A stretch of DNA of 64,000 bases from Stackebrandtia albiflava (GTDB taxonomy: Bacteria; Actinomycetota; Actinomycetes; Mycobacteriales; Micromonosporaceae), in the NCBI RefSeq assembly GCF_007994225.1, contig NZ_VLLL01000005.1, forward strand, positions 1,096,081-1,160,080. Reading direction: 5' to 3'. Under the pieces are notes generated by a model. It did not search any database. It was given only the letters and a program-made list of their open reading frames with translations, and was not told the DNA's origin. The translations under genes and the position numbers were made by a program. Below, in pieces: positions 8,576 through 15,613 of this stretch. How positions within the stretch are numbered: the first letter of the stretch is position 1; each line of letters begins with the position of its first letter.

Positions 8576-9724
8576 CTATCGGGACGTGACGGCGTCGTGG
8601 ACGGCGGCGGCGAGCCGGTCGTGTTCGGGATACGACCAGCCGAATCCGAAACTGCGGCGGGTGTATCCGAAGGCGATGCCGCTGCGGGGGTCGGCGAAGG
8701 ACTCCGATCCGGCGGAGCCGTCGTGTCCGAACGCCTTCGCGGACAGGAACGGGTAGCGCAGTCCCTTGGCCTGGAACCCGAGGGCGTAGGCGCCGTCCGG
8801 CCCGCGCACCAGATCGCCACCCACGCAGTGCAACTGCGAGAACTCGGCGACGGTCTCGGCTGACAGCAACGGCGGCGCACCGTCCACTCCCCACACCGCC
8901 GCCGCGTAGAGCCGCGCGAGCCCCCGCGCGCTTCCGACTCCACCGGCCGACGCCTGACCGTGCGCGCGTACCGATCGGGCGTTGGCGAAGGCGACCTGGT
9001 CCAGGGGCGGAGTCCCGTCGAGTCCGTAGCCGATCCCGGTGATGCTGTACGGCCCCGGCACGTTCCGCCAGAACGCGGCCTCCTGCTCCGGGGTCGCCGT
9101 CCACCGGCGGACGGGAAGGAAACGGGGCTCCTCCGATTCCGGCAACCCGAGGTGGAGGTCGAGGTCGTACGGGATGCGGACCCGTTCCTCATACACCTGT
9201 TGAAGGGTCTGCCCGGTGATGCGCCGGACCACTTCGGACAGCATCGCGAAGGTGACGAATCCGCCGTAGCCGTATCCGGTGCCGTGCCGCCAGAACGGGC
9301 GCTGTGGTGCCAGCCGCCGCGCGATCCCGGCGTCGTCCACCAGTTCCTCGGCGGTGAAGCCGTCGTCCACACCGATGAGACCGGAACGGTGGGTGAGCAC
9401 GTCCCGCACCGTGATCGCGGACTTGCCGGCCGCCGCGAACTCCGGCCAGTGTGCGGCCACCGGCACGTCCAGGTCCAGGACGCCCTCCTGCGCCAGCAGC
9501 GCCGCCACCACGGTCGCGGCGCCCTTCGTGGACGAGTAGACGGCGGTGAGCGTGGTCCCGGTGGCCTCCGGACCCGCCCACAGGTCCACGACCGGGCGGC
9601 CGCGCAGGTACACCGCGAGCTGGGAGTCGACCGGCGCCTCATGCGCGGCGACGACCTCGGCGTACACGTCCCGGACTCCCGCGAAGCCGTCCTCGACGGT
9701 GCCGCGTACTTCTCTGTCGTTCAT
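8576..9724 (-). CDS. Serine hydrolase of the beta-lactamase/EstB family
   Basis: 382 residues from MNDREVRG at 9722-9724; the frame stays open further upstream, but the protein-like sequence starts here. The SxxK nucleophile motif is S64-S-T-K67 in AVYSSTKGAA, and HGTGYGYGGFV carries the tyrosine-containing second motif of this family. No signal peptide, so probably a cytoplasmic esterase rather than a secreted beta-lactamase. First gene of a two-gene operon with the MFS pump. An ECF41-type promoter lies 33 bp upstream. Confidence 0.88.
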   Translation of the reverse strand: MNDREVRGTVEDGFAGVRDVYAEVVAAHEAPVDSQLAVYLRGRPVVDLWAGPEATGTTLTAVYSSTKGAATVVAALLAQEGVLDLDVPVAAHWPEFAAAGKSAITVRDVLTHRSGLIGVDDGFTAEELVDDAGIARRLAPQRPFWRHGTGYGYGGFVTFAMLSEVVRRITGQTLQQVYEERVRIPYDLDLHLGLPESEEPRFLPVRRWTATPEQEAAFWRNVPGPYSITGIGYGLDGTPPLDQVAFANARSVRAHGQASAGGVGSARGLARLYAAAVWGVDGAPPLLSAETVAEFSQLHCVGGDLVRGPDGAYALGFQAKGLRYPFLSAKAFGHDGSAGSESFADPRSGIAFGYTRRSFGFGWSYPEHDRLAAAVHDAVTSR

Positions 9725-9757
9725 GATCGAGACCTTTCGTGGAGATGGTGACGTCAT

Positions 9758-9784
9758 GACGGCCCGACGACCGGACAGGTGACC
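9758..9784 (-). promoter_or_regulatory. ECF41-type promoter of the hydrolase-MFS operon
   Basis: Minus strand: GGTCACC at 9784-9778, then 16 bp, then CGTC at 9761-9758. Same boxes and spacing as at 7096-7122 and 9797-9823. Confidence 0.7.
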
Positions 9785-9796
9785 CGAAGCGGTGAC

Positions 9797-9823
9797 GGTC
9801 ACCTTCCGGGGACCCGGTTCGTC
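9797..9823 (+). promoter_or_regulatory. ECF41-type autoregulatory promoter of the sigma factor gene
   Basis: Plus strand: GGTCACC at 9797-9803, 16 bp, CGTC at 9820-9823, about 37 bp before the sigma factor start codon at 9861. It suggests positive autoregulation. Confidence 0.7.
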
Positions 9824-9860
9824 AGTGCTGCGGAACAGTCGAGATGAAGGGGACGTGCAG

Positions 9861-10733
9861 ATGACACCGCAGGACTTCCTGGCCGCACGGTTCGAGGACC
9901 ACCGTGGCCACTTGAGGGCCGTCGCGTACCGGATGCTGGGCTCGCTGACCGAGGCCGACGACGCCGTCCAGGAGGCGTGGCTGCGGCTCGCGCGCAGCGG
10001 TGCCGACGGGATCGACAACCTCGGGGGCTGGCTGACCACCGTCGTCGGCCGGGTGTGCCTGGACATGCTCCGCAGCCGGCGGCGACGAGGTGAGGAACCG
10101 TGGGACGACCGCCTGCCCGACCCGGTCGTCGCCCGGGAGGACGGCGGCGACCCGGAGCAGCAGGCGCTGCTCGCCGACTCGGTGGGGATGGCGCTGCTCG
10201 TGGTGCTGGAGTCGTTGAGTCCCGCCGAACGGCTCGCGTTCGTGCTGCACGACATGTTCGGTCTGCCGTTCGAGCAGATCGCCCCGATCGTCGACAGGTC
10301 ACCCGCGACCGCGAAGAAGCTCGCCAGCCGGGCGCGCATCCGGGTGCGCGGCGAGGCGCCGACCCCGGATCCGGACCCGGCCGGTCAACGCCGGGTGGTG
10401 GACGCGTTCCTCGCGGCGGCACGCGGCGGCGACTTCGACGCGTTGCTGGCGGTGCTCGACCCCGAGGTGGTGTTGCGGGCCGACGGCGGTGTGCTCACCG
10501 GCGGTGTCCGGGTGGTTCAGGGCGCGGCGGCGGTCGCCGGGCGGCTGGACACCTTCCACCGGATGGCGACGGCGGCCGACACCCGTCCGGTGCTGGTCAA
10601 CGGGGTCGCGGGCCTGGTGAACCGGGTCGACGGCGCGGTCTTCTCGGTCATGAGTTTCACCGTCGCGGACGGGAGAATCGCCGCCATCGACATCCTCTCC
10701 GACCCGGAAAGGCTCGCCCGGCTGAGCCTGTGA
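9861..10733 (+). CDS. ECF41 (SigJ-like) RNA polymerase sigma factor with SnoaL-like C-terminal domain
   Basis: 290 residues from the ATG at 9861, preceded by an AAGGGGA ribosome site; an upstream in-frame ATG at 9792 would add 23 residues overlapping the promoter boxes. Sigma region 2 spans about 5-75 (RAVAYRMLGSLTEADDAVQE), region 4 about 110-165 (SPAERLAFVLHDMFG, FEQIAPIVDRSPATAKKLAS). The C-terminal 110 residues form the SnoaL-like domain of ECF41 factors, ending with SDPERL where the family has an NPDKL-like motif. There is no anti-sigma gene next to it, as expected since this extension regulates activity. Its probable targets are the CMD gene, the hydrolase-MFS operon and itself. Confidence 0.92.
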   Translation: MTPQDFLAARFEDHRGHLRAVAYRMLGSLTEADDAVQEAWLRLARSGADGIDNLGGWLTTVVGRVCLDMLRSRRRRGEEPWDDRLPDPVVAREDGGDPEQQALLADSVGMALLVVLESLSPAERLAFVLHDMFGLPFEQIAPIVDRSPATAKKLASRARIRVRGEAPTPDPDPAGQRRVVDAFLAAARGGDFDALLAVLDPEVVLRADGGVLTGGVRVVQGAAAVAGRLDTFHRMATAADTRPVLVNGVAGLVNRVDGAVFSVMSFTVADGRIAAIDILSDPERLARLSL

Positions 10734-10829
10734 CGGAACCGGCACCGGAACCCAGACTGGCGCCGGAATCGGCACCCGGCCCATCTCCCGAAACCGACCA
10801 CCACCCCTACCCGCCCTCCCCTCTTATTC

Positions 10830-10982
10830 CGCTTGGTCCCCGCCAGGTCCTGCTTGGTCCCCGCTGCGAGAGACACACACGCGCGAAATGCGTGTTAGAT
10901 ACCTATATGTCTGGCAATGCCGGGGACCAAGCGCCACGGGGCGGGGACCGAGCGCACACCGGCGGGGACCGAGCGGTTCCGG
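10830..10982. repeat. 21-bp repeat cassette B (inverted arrays around a conserved core)
   Basis: Two 21-bp units on the left (10830-10850, 10851-10871; CGCTTGGTCCCCGC...) and three inverted units on the right (10920-10940, 10941-10961, 10962-10982; GCGGGGACCRAGCG...). The core contains GAAATGCG and TATGTCTGGCAATG, shared with cassette A. The right arm shares a perfect 38-bp repeat with cassette C. Confidence 0.8.
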
Positions 10983-11028
10983 GGGAAGATCGTCGAGAGA
11001 AGAGAGAGCGAAGGCCGAAGACCTCGGT

Positions 11029-11676
11029 TCAGGCCCGGCCGGACGGCGAACGGCGTTCCCGTGGCACGTTGTGTGGCAGCGGCGTGTCCGTGAACCGGTT
11101 CGCGGCCTCACGCAGTCGCTCCACGACGACACCGCCGGGGTAGCGACTGAAGAGTGCGTGATCGCCACGGTGGTAACAATCCCAGTAACTGACGGCCCGC
11201 GCCGCCACGGACGCGAAGAACTCCCGGTCTTCGGCGAGGAACCGGCCGTACGTCTCGGATCGGTCGCGCCACCATTCTGTTGTGGACACCACCGTCGCGA
11301 TCATCCGGACGATCTCGATGACGTACTCCCCCACCGGACGGATCACGAACGGCGCCGCCCAGGGATGTTCGCAGTCGAGGATCCGCGCGAGACTGCGCTG
11401 CCGTACTCGACCGTCGTGATGCCGGGTGTACCAGCAGTCCAATATCGCGCGTTGGACGGATGAGAGCGACCGATACGCGGCTCGGTCCACTTCGTCGGGA
11501 TACCAACGGTAGGGGAAACGCAGCTCCTCGCCCACCATCCGGAAGGTGACCACTCCGGCCGACATCCGGTACGGGTGCCACGCCGGCAGCACGGCCGCCA
11601 CCGACGCGGCATCATCACGCAGTGCCGCGGGGAAGGCGGCCGTGACATCGGTCGTCGTGTTCGGGTAGTCGGTCAC
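11029..11676 (-). CDS. Hypothetical protein, bracketed by repeats
   Basis: 215 residues with no membrane segment and no motif I recognise. The sequence is rich in aromatic residues (FPYRWYPDEVDRAAYR, EWWRDRSETYGRF, SYWDCYHRGDHALFSRYPGG) and has two short cysteine-containing patches (LDCWYTRHHDG, RILDCEHPW). It is the only gene between a perfect 38-bp direct repeat (10942-10979 and 11696-11733). Its 3' end faces the sigma factor gene. Protein-like composition and clean codon structure support a real gene; function unknown. Confidence 0.6.
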   Translation of the reverse strand: MTDYPNTTTDVTAAFPAALRDDAASVAAVLPAWHPYRMSAGVVTFRMVGEELRFPYRWYPDEVDRAAYRSLSSVQRAILDCWYTRHHDGRVRQRSLARILDCEHPWAAPFVIRPVGEYVIEIVRMIATVVSTTEWWRDRSETYGRFLAEDREFFASVAARAVSYWDCYHRGDHALFSRYPGGVVVERLREAANRFTDTPLPHNVPRERRSPSGRA

Positions 11677-11694
11677 GGCAACACATTAGAGCCG

Positions 11695-11736
11695 CCGGGG
11701 ACCGAGCGCACACCGGCGGGGACCGAGCGGTTCGGG
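11695..11736. repeat. 21-bp repeat cassette C (two units, right-arm type only)
   Basis: Two 21-bp units (11695-11715, 11716-11736) of GGGGACCGAGCG type. The stretch 11696-11733 is identical to 10942-10979 of cassette B. No left arm or core is present here. Confidence 0.8.
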
Positions 11737-11808
11737 AGCGGGTGGGAGGGTGCGGGAGCGCAGCGGTGCGCGGGGAGGGGGAAGGCGGTGGGCTGTTAGC
11801 GTGCGGCG

Positions 11809-12465
11809 GTGGAACTCTTCACGCGCTCCTGGGCGGCGTTGCGGGCGGCCGTCGCCGAACTGGACGACGAGGACTTCGCCCGGCCGTCCGGCTGCACCGG
11901 CTGGCTGGTGCGTGACCTGGTGTGCCACCTGGTGATCGACGCGCAGGACGTCCTGATAACCCTGGTGACCCCCAGCCAGGCGGCGACGACCCACGACGCG
12001 GCGGGGTACTGGAAGATCACCGGGACGCCGCCCACCGGCGACGATCCACTCGACGCACTGACCGTCCGGCTCGCCGCCGCGTACCGGGACCCGGCGCTGC
12101 TGAGGTTCCACCTCGACGACGTCGGTTCCGCCGCCGGGCGGGCGGCGGAGCTCGCCGACCCGGGGCTCCGCGTCGCCACCCAGGACATGGTGCTCACCGC
12201 GGGCGACTACCTGTCGGCCTACGTTCTGGAGTGGACACTCCATCACCTGGACCTGATCTCGCACCTGCCGGACTCGCAGCCCCCGGCCGCCGACGCGCTC
12301 GCCCATTCCCGACGGTTGCTGGAGTCAGCCACGGGCGTGACCTTCCCGGCGTCGTTGTCCGACTCGGACGTGTTGACGGTGGGTACCGGCCGGCGCGTAC
12401 CGACCGGTGCGGAACGGGCCGCGCTCGGCGACCTCGCCGGCCGGCTGCCGTTCGTGGTCGGCTGA
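11809..12465 (+). CDS. Maleylpyruvate isomerase N-terminal/DinB-like domain protein
   Basis: 218 residues from a GTG start. The N-terminal pattern LFTRSWAALRAAVAELDDEDFARPSGCTGWLVRDLVCHLVID matches the mycothiol-dependent maleylpyruvate isomerase (MDMPI_N) four-helix domain, with metal-ligand-like histidines (CHLVID at about 45 and WTLHHLD at about 145). In actinobacteria such proteins act as mycothiol S-transferases or metal-dependent hydrolases; the substrate is unknown. Its 3' end converges with the MFS gene and a short hairpin lies between them. Confidence 0.75.
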   Translation: MELFTRSWAALRAAVAELDDEDFARPSGCTGWLVRDLVCHLVIDAQDVLITLVTPSQAATTHDAAGYWKITGTPPTGDDPLDALTVRLAAAYRDPALLRFHLDDVGSAAGRAAELADPGLRVATQDMVLTAGDYLSAYVLEWTLHHLDLISHLPDSQPPAADALAHSRRLLESATGVTFPASLSDSDVLTVGTGRRVPTGAERAALGDLAGRLPFVVG

Positions 12466-12496
12466 CCGCCGGCGCCGCCCTCCGGCACACCGCATC

Positions 12497-12517
12497 CTCC
12501 GTCCATAGACGACGGAG
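12497..12517. terminator. Hairpin between convergent genes
   Basis: CTCCGTC (12497-12503) pairs with GACGGAG (12511-12517) around a 7-base loop, between the DinB-like and MFS stop codons. No U-tract. Confidence 0.45.
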
Positions 12518-12520
12518 CGC

Positions 12521-13792
12521 TCAGCCGTGCTCGCGCAACGGCGCGGGCAACCTCCCCGGTTCCGCGCGCGTCGTCCTGCGCCACAACAGGAGCAGGCACG
12601 CGATCACACCGAGTGCCACCGTCGCCAGCCCGGAGGCCCCGAGCGTCGCCCGGGGACCCCACGCCGCCGTCAGCGGTCCACCGAGCGCGGTACCGATGGG
12701 CGAGGCGGTGAGCAGGGCGGCGCTGCGGGCGGCCAGCATCGCCGCCAGGTGTCGCGGCGGCGACTTCTCCTGCATGAGGGTCACCGACAACGCGATGAAC
12801 GGCCCGTACACGAGACCGCCCAGCGTGAACGCGGCGACGGTGACGAGCGTGGACGCGCCGAGCCCGAACGGCCACAGTGCCAGGCCCCAGAGGATGACGA
12901 TGGCGACCGTCACCGGCCACAACGGCAGCCTCCGCAACGCGCCGACGGCCAGGCCGCCCAGTACCGCGCCGATCCCGAACAGCATCCAGTACGCGCCCAG
13001 CAGGGTCCCGGGCGCGTGGAGGTCCTCGGTCACGTGCAGCGGCAACGCGACCTCGACCGGCCCGTACAACAGGTTGAAGAACCACGTGAGCGCCAACAGG
13101 CCGAGCAGTTCGGGATGCGACCGCAGCAACGCGAAGCCACCGCGGGCGCCGGATCCGTCGACGGGCGCGGCGGCGCTCGGCGCCTCCGGCAGACGCAGCC
13201 GGACCACGACCACGGCCAGGAAGACGTAGGTCAGGGCGTCCAGGCCCAACACCAGCGCCGGGTCGATCCAGGTCACGAGCACCCCGGCGAGGGCGGGACC
13301 GGCGATCGTCGCAGCGAAGTTCAGGGTGGTGACGAGTGTGTTGGCGGCCAACCGGTCCTGCTCCGGAAGCAGCTCGGCCAGGAGGGTGTACTTTCCGGCG
13401 CTGCCCCAGGCGTGCAGCAGCGACGAGACCGCCAACAACGCCACGTACAACGGCAGGCTGAGCAGGCCGGTCAGCCAGGCGATCGGGACGAGGCCGAGAA
13501 CCACGCCGCGCAGGACGTTGTCGGCCAACAGCAGCCGCCGGGCGGGCAGCCGTCGCAGTCGCCTACCGAACACCAGGGCACCCACCACGCCGGGAAGGGT
13601 GTAGGCGGCGACCGCGCCGCCTACCCAGAGCCCGGCCGTGTCCTCGGGCGCGAGGGAGATCGCGAGCCATGCGACGGCGACGAAGCTGATCCCGTCGCCG
13701 AGGTAGGAGACGCCGAAGCCGGTCAGCAGCCGCCGGAACACCCGGTTCCGCAGTACGGGACGGTATGCGGCGGGGACGAGACGTCGGAACAT
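12521..13792 (-). CDS. MFS transporter (EntS/MFS_3-like, 12 TM)
   Basis: 423 residues with about 12 membrane helices. The N-terminal sequence FRRLLTGFGVSYLGDGISFV and the VFGRRLRRLPARRLLLADN motif between helices 2 and 3 are of the MFS_3 type, which includes siderophore and macrolide exporters. No regulator is next to it and no substrate can be named. A VOC-family gene lies upstream on the same strand, separated by a strong hairpin, so it is probably transcribed alone. Confidence 0.88.
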   Translation of the reverse strand: MFRRLVPAAYRPVLRNRVFRRLLTGFGVSYLGDGISFVAVAWLAISLAPEDTAGLWVGGAVAAYTLPGVVGALVFGRRLRRLPARRLLLADNVLRGVVLGLVPIAWLTGLLSLPLYVALLAVSSLLHAWGSAGKYTLLAELLPEQDRLAANTLVTTLNFAATIAGPALAGVLVTWIDPALVLGLDALTYVFLAVVVVRLRLPEAPSAAAPVDGSGARGGFALLRSHPELLGLLALTWFFNLLYGPVEVALPLHVTEDLHAPGTLLGAYWMLFGIGAVLGGLAVGALRRLPLWPVTVAIVILWGLALWPFGLGASTLVTVAAFTLGGLVYGPFIALSVTLMQEKSPPRHLAAMLAARSAALLTASPIGTALGGPLTAAWGPRATLGASGLATVALGVIACLLLLWRRTTRAEPGRLPAPLREHG

Positions 13793-13821
13793 CGGGCTCC
13801 TCGTTCACGGGACGGGCACCG

Positions 13822-13864
13822 CCCGGGGCCGCACGGTGGGCGGTGCCCCCCGTGCGGCCCCGGG
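13822..13864 (-). terminator. Rho-independent-type hairpin after the VOC gene
   Basis: A 15-bp perfect stem (13822-13836 with 13850-13864; CCCGGGGCCGCACGG and its complement) around a 13-base loop, beginning 8 bp after the VOC stop codon on the minus strand. Confidence 0.75.
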
Positions 13865-13871
13865 CCGGGGT

Positions 13872-14279
13872 TCAGGGACGGTTGATGCGGATCTGGTTGC
13901 CGGCCGGGTCGCGGAAGGCGCAGTCGCGCACCCCGTAAGGCTGGTCGGTGGGTTCCTGCACCACCTCGGCGCCCGCCGCCGCGACCCGTTCGAAGACGGA
14001 GTCGAGGTCCTGAGCCGACAGCACGAGGGTCGCGAAGGTCCCCTTGGCCATCATCTCCCGGATGACGCCGCGTTCGGCCTCGGTGACGCCCGGGTCGGCC
14101 TGCGGCGGATAGAGGACGACGGAGGTCTCCGGCTGGCCGGGCGGCCCGACGGTCAACCACCTCATGTCGCCGAAGGCGACGTCGTTGCGCACCTCGAAGC
14201 CGAGGACGTCACGGTAGAACGCCAGGGCGGCCTCTCCGTCGTCGTGTGGAAGGAACGAGTGGTGGATCTTCATCTCCAT
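13872..14279 (-). CDS. VOC (glyoxalase/bleomycin-resistance/dioxygenase) family protein
   Basis: 135 residues from MEMKIHHSF at 14277-14279; the open frame upstream is not protein-like. It shows the paired beta-alpha-beta-beta-beta pattern of VOC proteins: SFLPHDDGEAALAFYRDVLGFEV at the N-terminus and RDCAFRDPAGNQIRINRP at the C-terminus. Members bind a metal and include antibiotic-binding proteins and epimerases; no specific reaction can be assigned. Monocistronic, closed by a strong hairpin. Confidence 0.88.
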   Translation of the reverse strand: MEMKIHHSFLPHDDGEAALAFYRDVLGFEVRNDVAFGDMRWLTVGPPGQPETSVVLYPPQADPGVTEAERGVIREMMAKGTFATLVLSAQDLDSVFERVAAAGAEVVQEPTDQPYGVRDCAFRDPAGNQIRINRP

Positions 14280-14521
14280 GCCCCCCACCGTATTGACGGG
14301 GACGGGGCGGGGGCTTCTCGATTCCTGACCGGTTCGTGCGGGGAGGGCCGGTGACCGTGACGGCGCGGGTACGGACGTCCGGGTGTCCTGTGGACAATAC
14401 GGCGCGGCCGTCGTGACCAGCGGCGACGTGGGCGTCACCGCCGCCTCGGGTTGCAATGTGCCCGGTCACGATCGGTCCGGCGACGGGCGGGCGGCGACCC
14501 GTGTGACGCCATACTGGCGCG

Positions 14522-15481
14522 ATGGCGCTGGAGGCTCTGGGACTGGACACGGCGCAGACCGCCGTGTACCGGGTCGTGGTGGAGCGCCGGGCGATGGCGG
14601 CGGCGGAGGCACTGGCGACGACCGGTCTGCCGGAGTCCCGGTTCACCGCGGCGGTCGACGGGCTGGTGGCGATCGGACTGCTGCACACCGACCCGTCGCG
14701 GCCGGGTCTGTTGATCGCGTCCCCACCGGACCTGACCGGTGTGACCCTGCTGTTGGAACGGAGCCGGGAACTGCATCGCGCCCGGGTCGCGTTGACCGAG
14801 TTGGCGGCGCGGTACCGGGACGCGCCGAACTACGCCGATCCGCTGGTGGAGGTGCTTCCGGGGCTGGAGGTGAGTCGTCGGCTGTCGGAGATCCAGAGTC
14901 AGGCGGAGCAGGAGGTCCTGATCGTGGACGCCCCGCCGTATCTGACGGTGGACGACTCGAACCCGGTCCAGATCGTCCAGATGCGGGCCGGGGTGACGTA
15001 CCGGACGATCTACGACCGGTTGGCGTTGGCGGCGACGGGCGGGCTGGAACGCATCGCGAGGTTCGTCGACGCCGGGGAGCAGGCGAGGGTCATGGACCAC
15101 ACGCCCGCCAAGATGATGATCGTCGACCGCCGTTGGGCGATGCTGCCGCAGCAACGGCACATCGTGCTCAGTGAGTGCGGCAGCGTGCTGGTTCATCGTT
15201 CGCCGCTGCTGGACTCGCTGCTGGCACTGTTCGACGTGTTGTGGATGTCGGCGCTTCCCATGGCGGAGACCGGATCGGATCACATCCTTTCGGCGGAGGA
15301 CAACCGCCTACTCGTCCTGCTGTTGACCGGTTTCACCGACGAGGCGATCTGCCGGCAGCTCGGCGTCGCCAAGCGCACGGTGGCGCGCCGGGTGAAGCAG
15401 CTCATGGCGCGGGCGGGAGCCGAGACCCGCATGCAGTTGGGCTTCCAGGCGGCCCGCCTGGGGTGGATCACCGCGCCGTGA
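14522..15481 (+). CDS. Transcriptional regulator with TrmB-like N-terminus and LuxR-type C-terminal HTH
   Basis: 319 residues. The N-terminal 70 residues resemble a TrmB winged helix (GLDTAQTAVYRVVVERR, LPESRFTAAVDGLVAIGLL). A middle domain (about 100-240) resembles the phospholipase-D-like sensor part found in such regulators. The C-terminus (about 255-315) is a LuxR HTH: LSAEDNRLLVLLLTGFTDEAICRQLGVAKRTVARRVKQL. CATACT lies 6 bp before the ATG, consistent with a leaderless transcript. It sits directly upstream of a secreted subtilase gene, 132 bp away, a pairing seen in other actinomycetes. Confidence 0.85.
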   Translation: MALEALGLDTAQTAVYRVVVERRAMAAAEALATTGLPESRFTAAVDGLVAIGLLHTDPSRPGLLIASPPDLTGVTLLLERSRELHRARVALTELAARYRDAPNYADPLVEVLPGLEVSRRLSEIQSQAEQEVLIVDAPPYLTVDDSNPVQIVQMRAGVTYRTIYDRLALAATGGLERIARFVDAGEQARVMDHTPAKMMIVDRRWAMLPQQRHIVLSECGSVLVHRSPLLDSLLALFDVLWMSALPMAETGSDHILSAEDNRLLVLLLTGFTDEAICRQLGVAKRTVARRVKQLMARAGAETRMQLGFQAARLGWITAP

Positions 15482-15613
15482 TCGCGGCGGCACCGCCGGC
15501 GTTCACCGTGGTGACATCTTCATGCCACTGGCAACGAGTTGCCAGTCGAATGTATTGAAGATCCTTCACGTCTCCTGAACGATCGAGCGGCAACCACCCC
15601 TCTAGGAGTCATG

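Noticed and set aside
9778-9803. GGTGAC/GTCACC palindrome at the sigma gene as a repressor operator
   Set aside because: The two half-sites are each better explained as -35 boxes of divergent ECF41 promoters because each has CGTC exactly 16 bp downstream.
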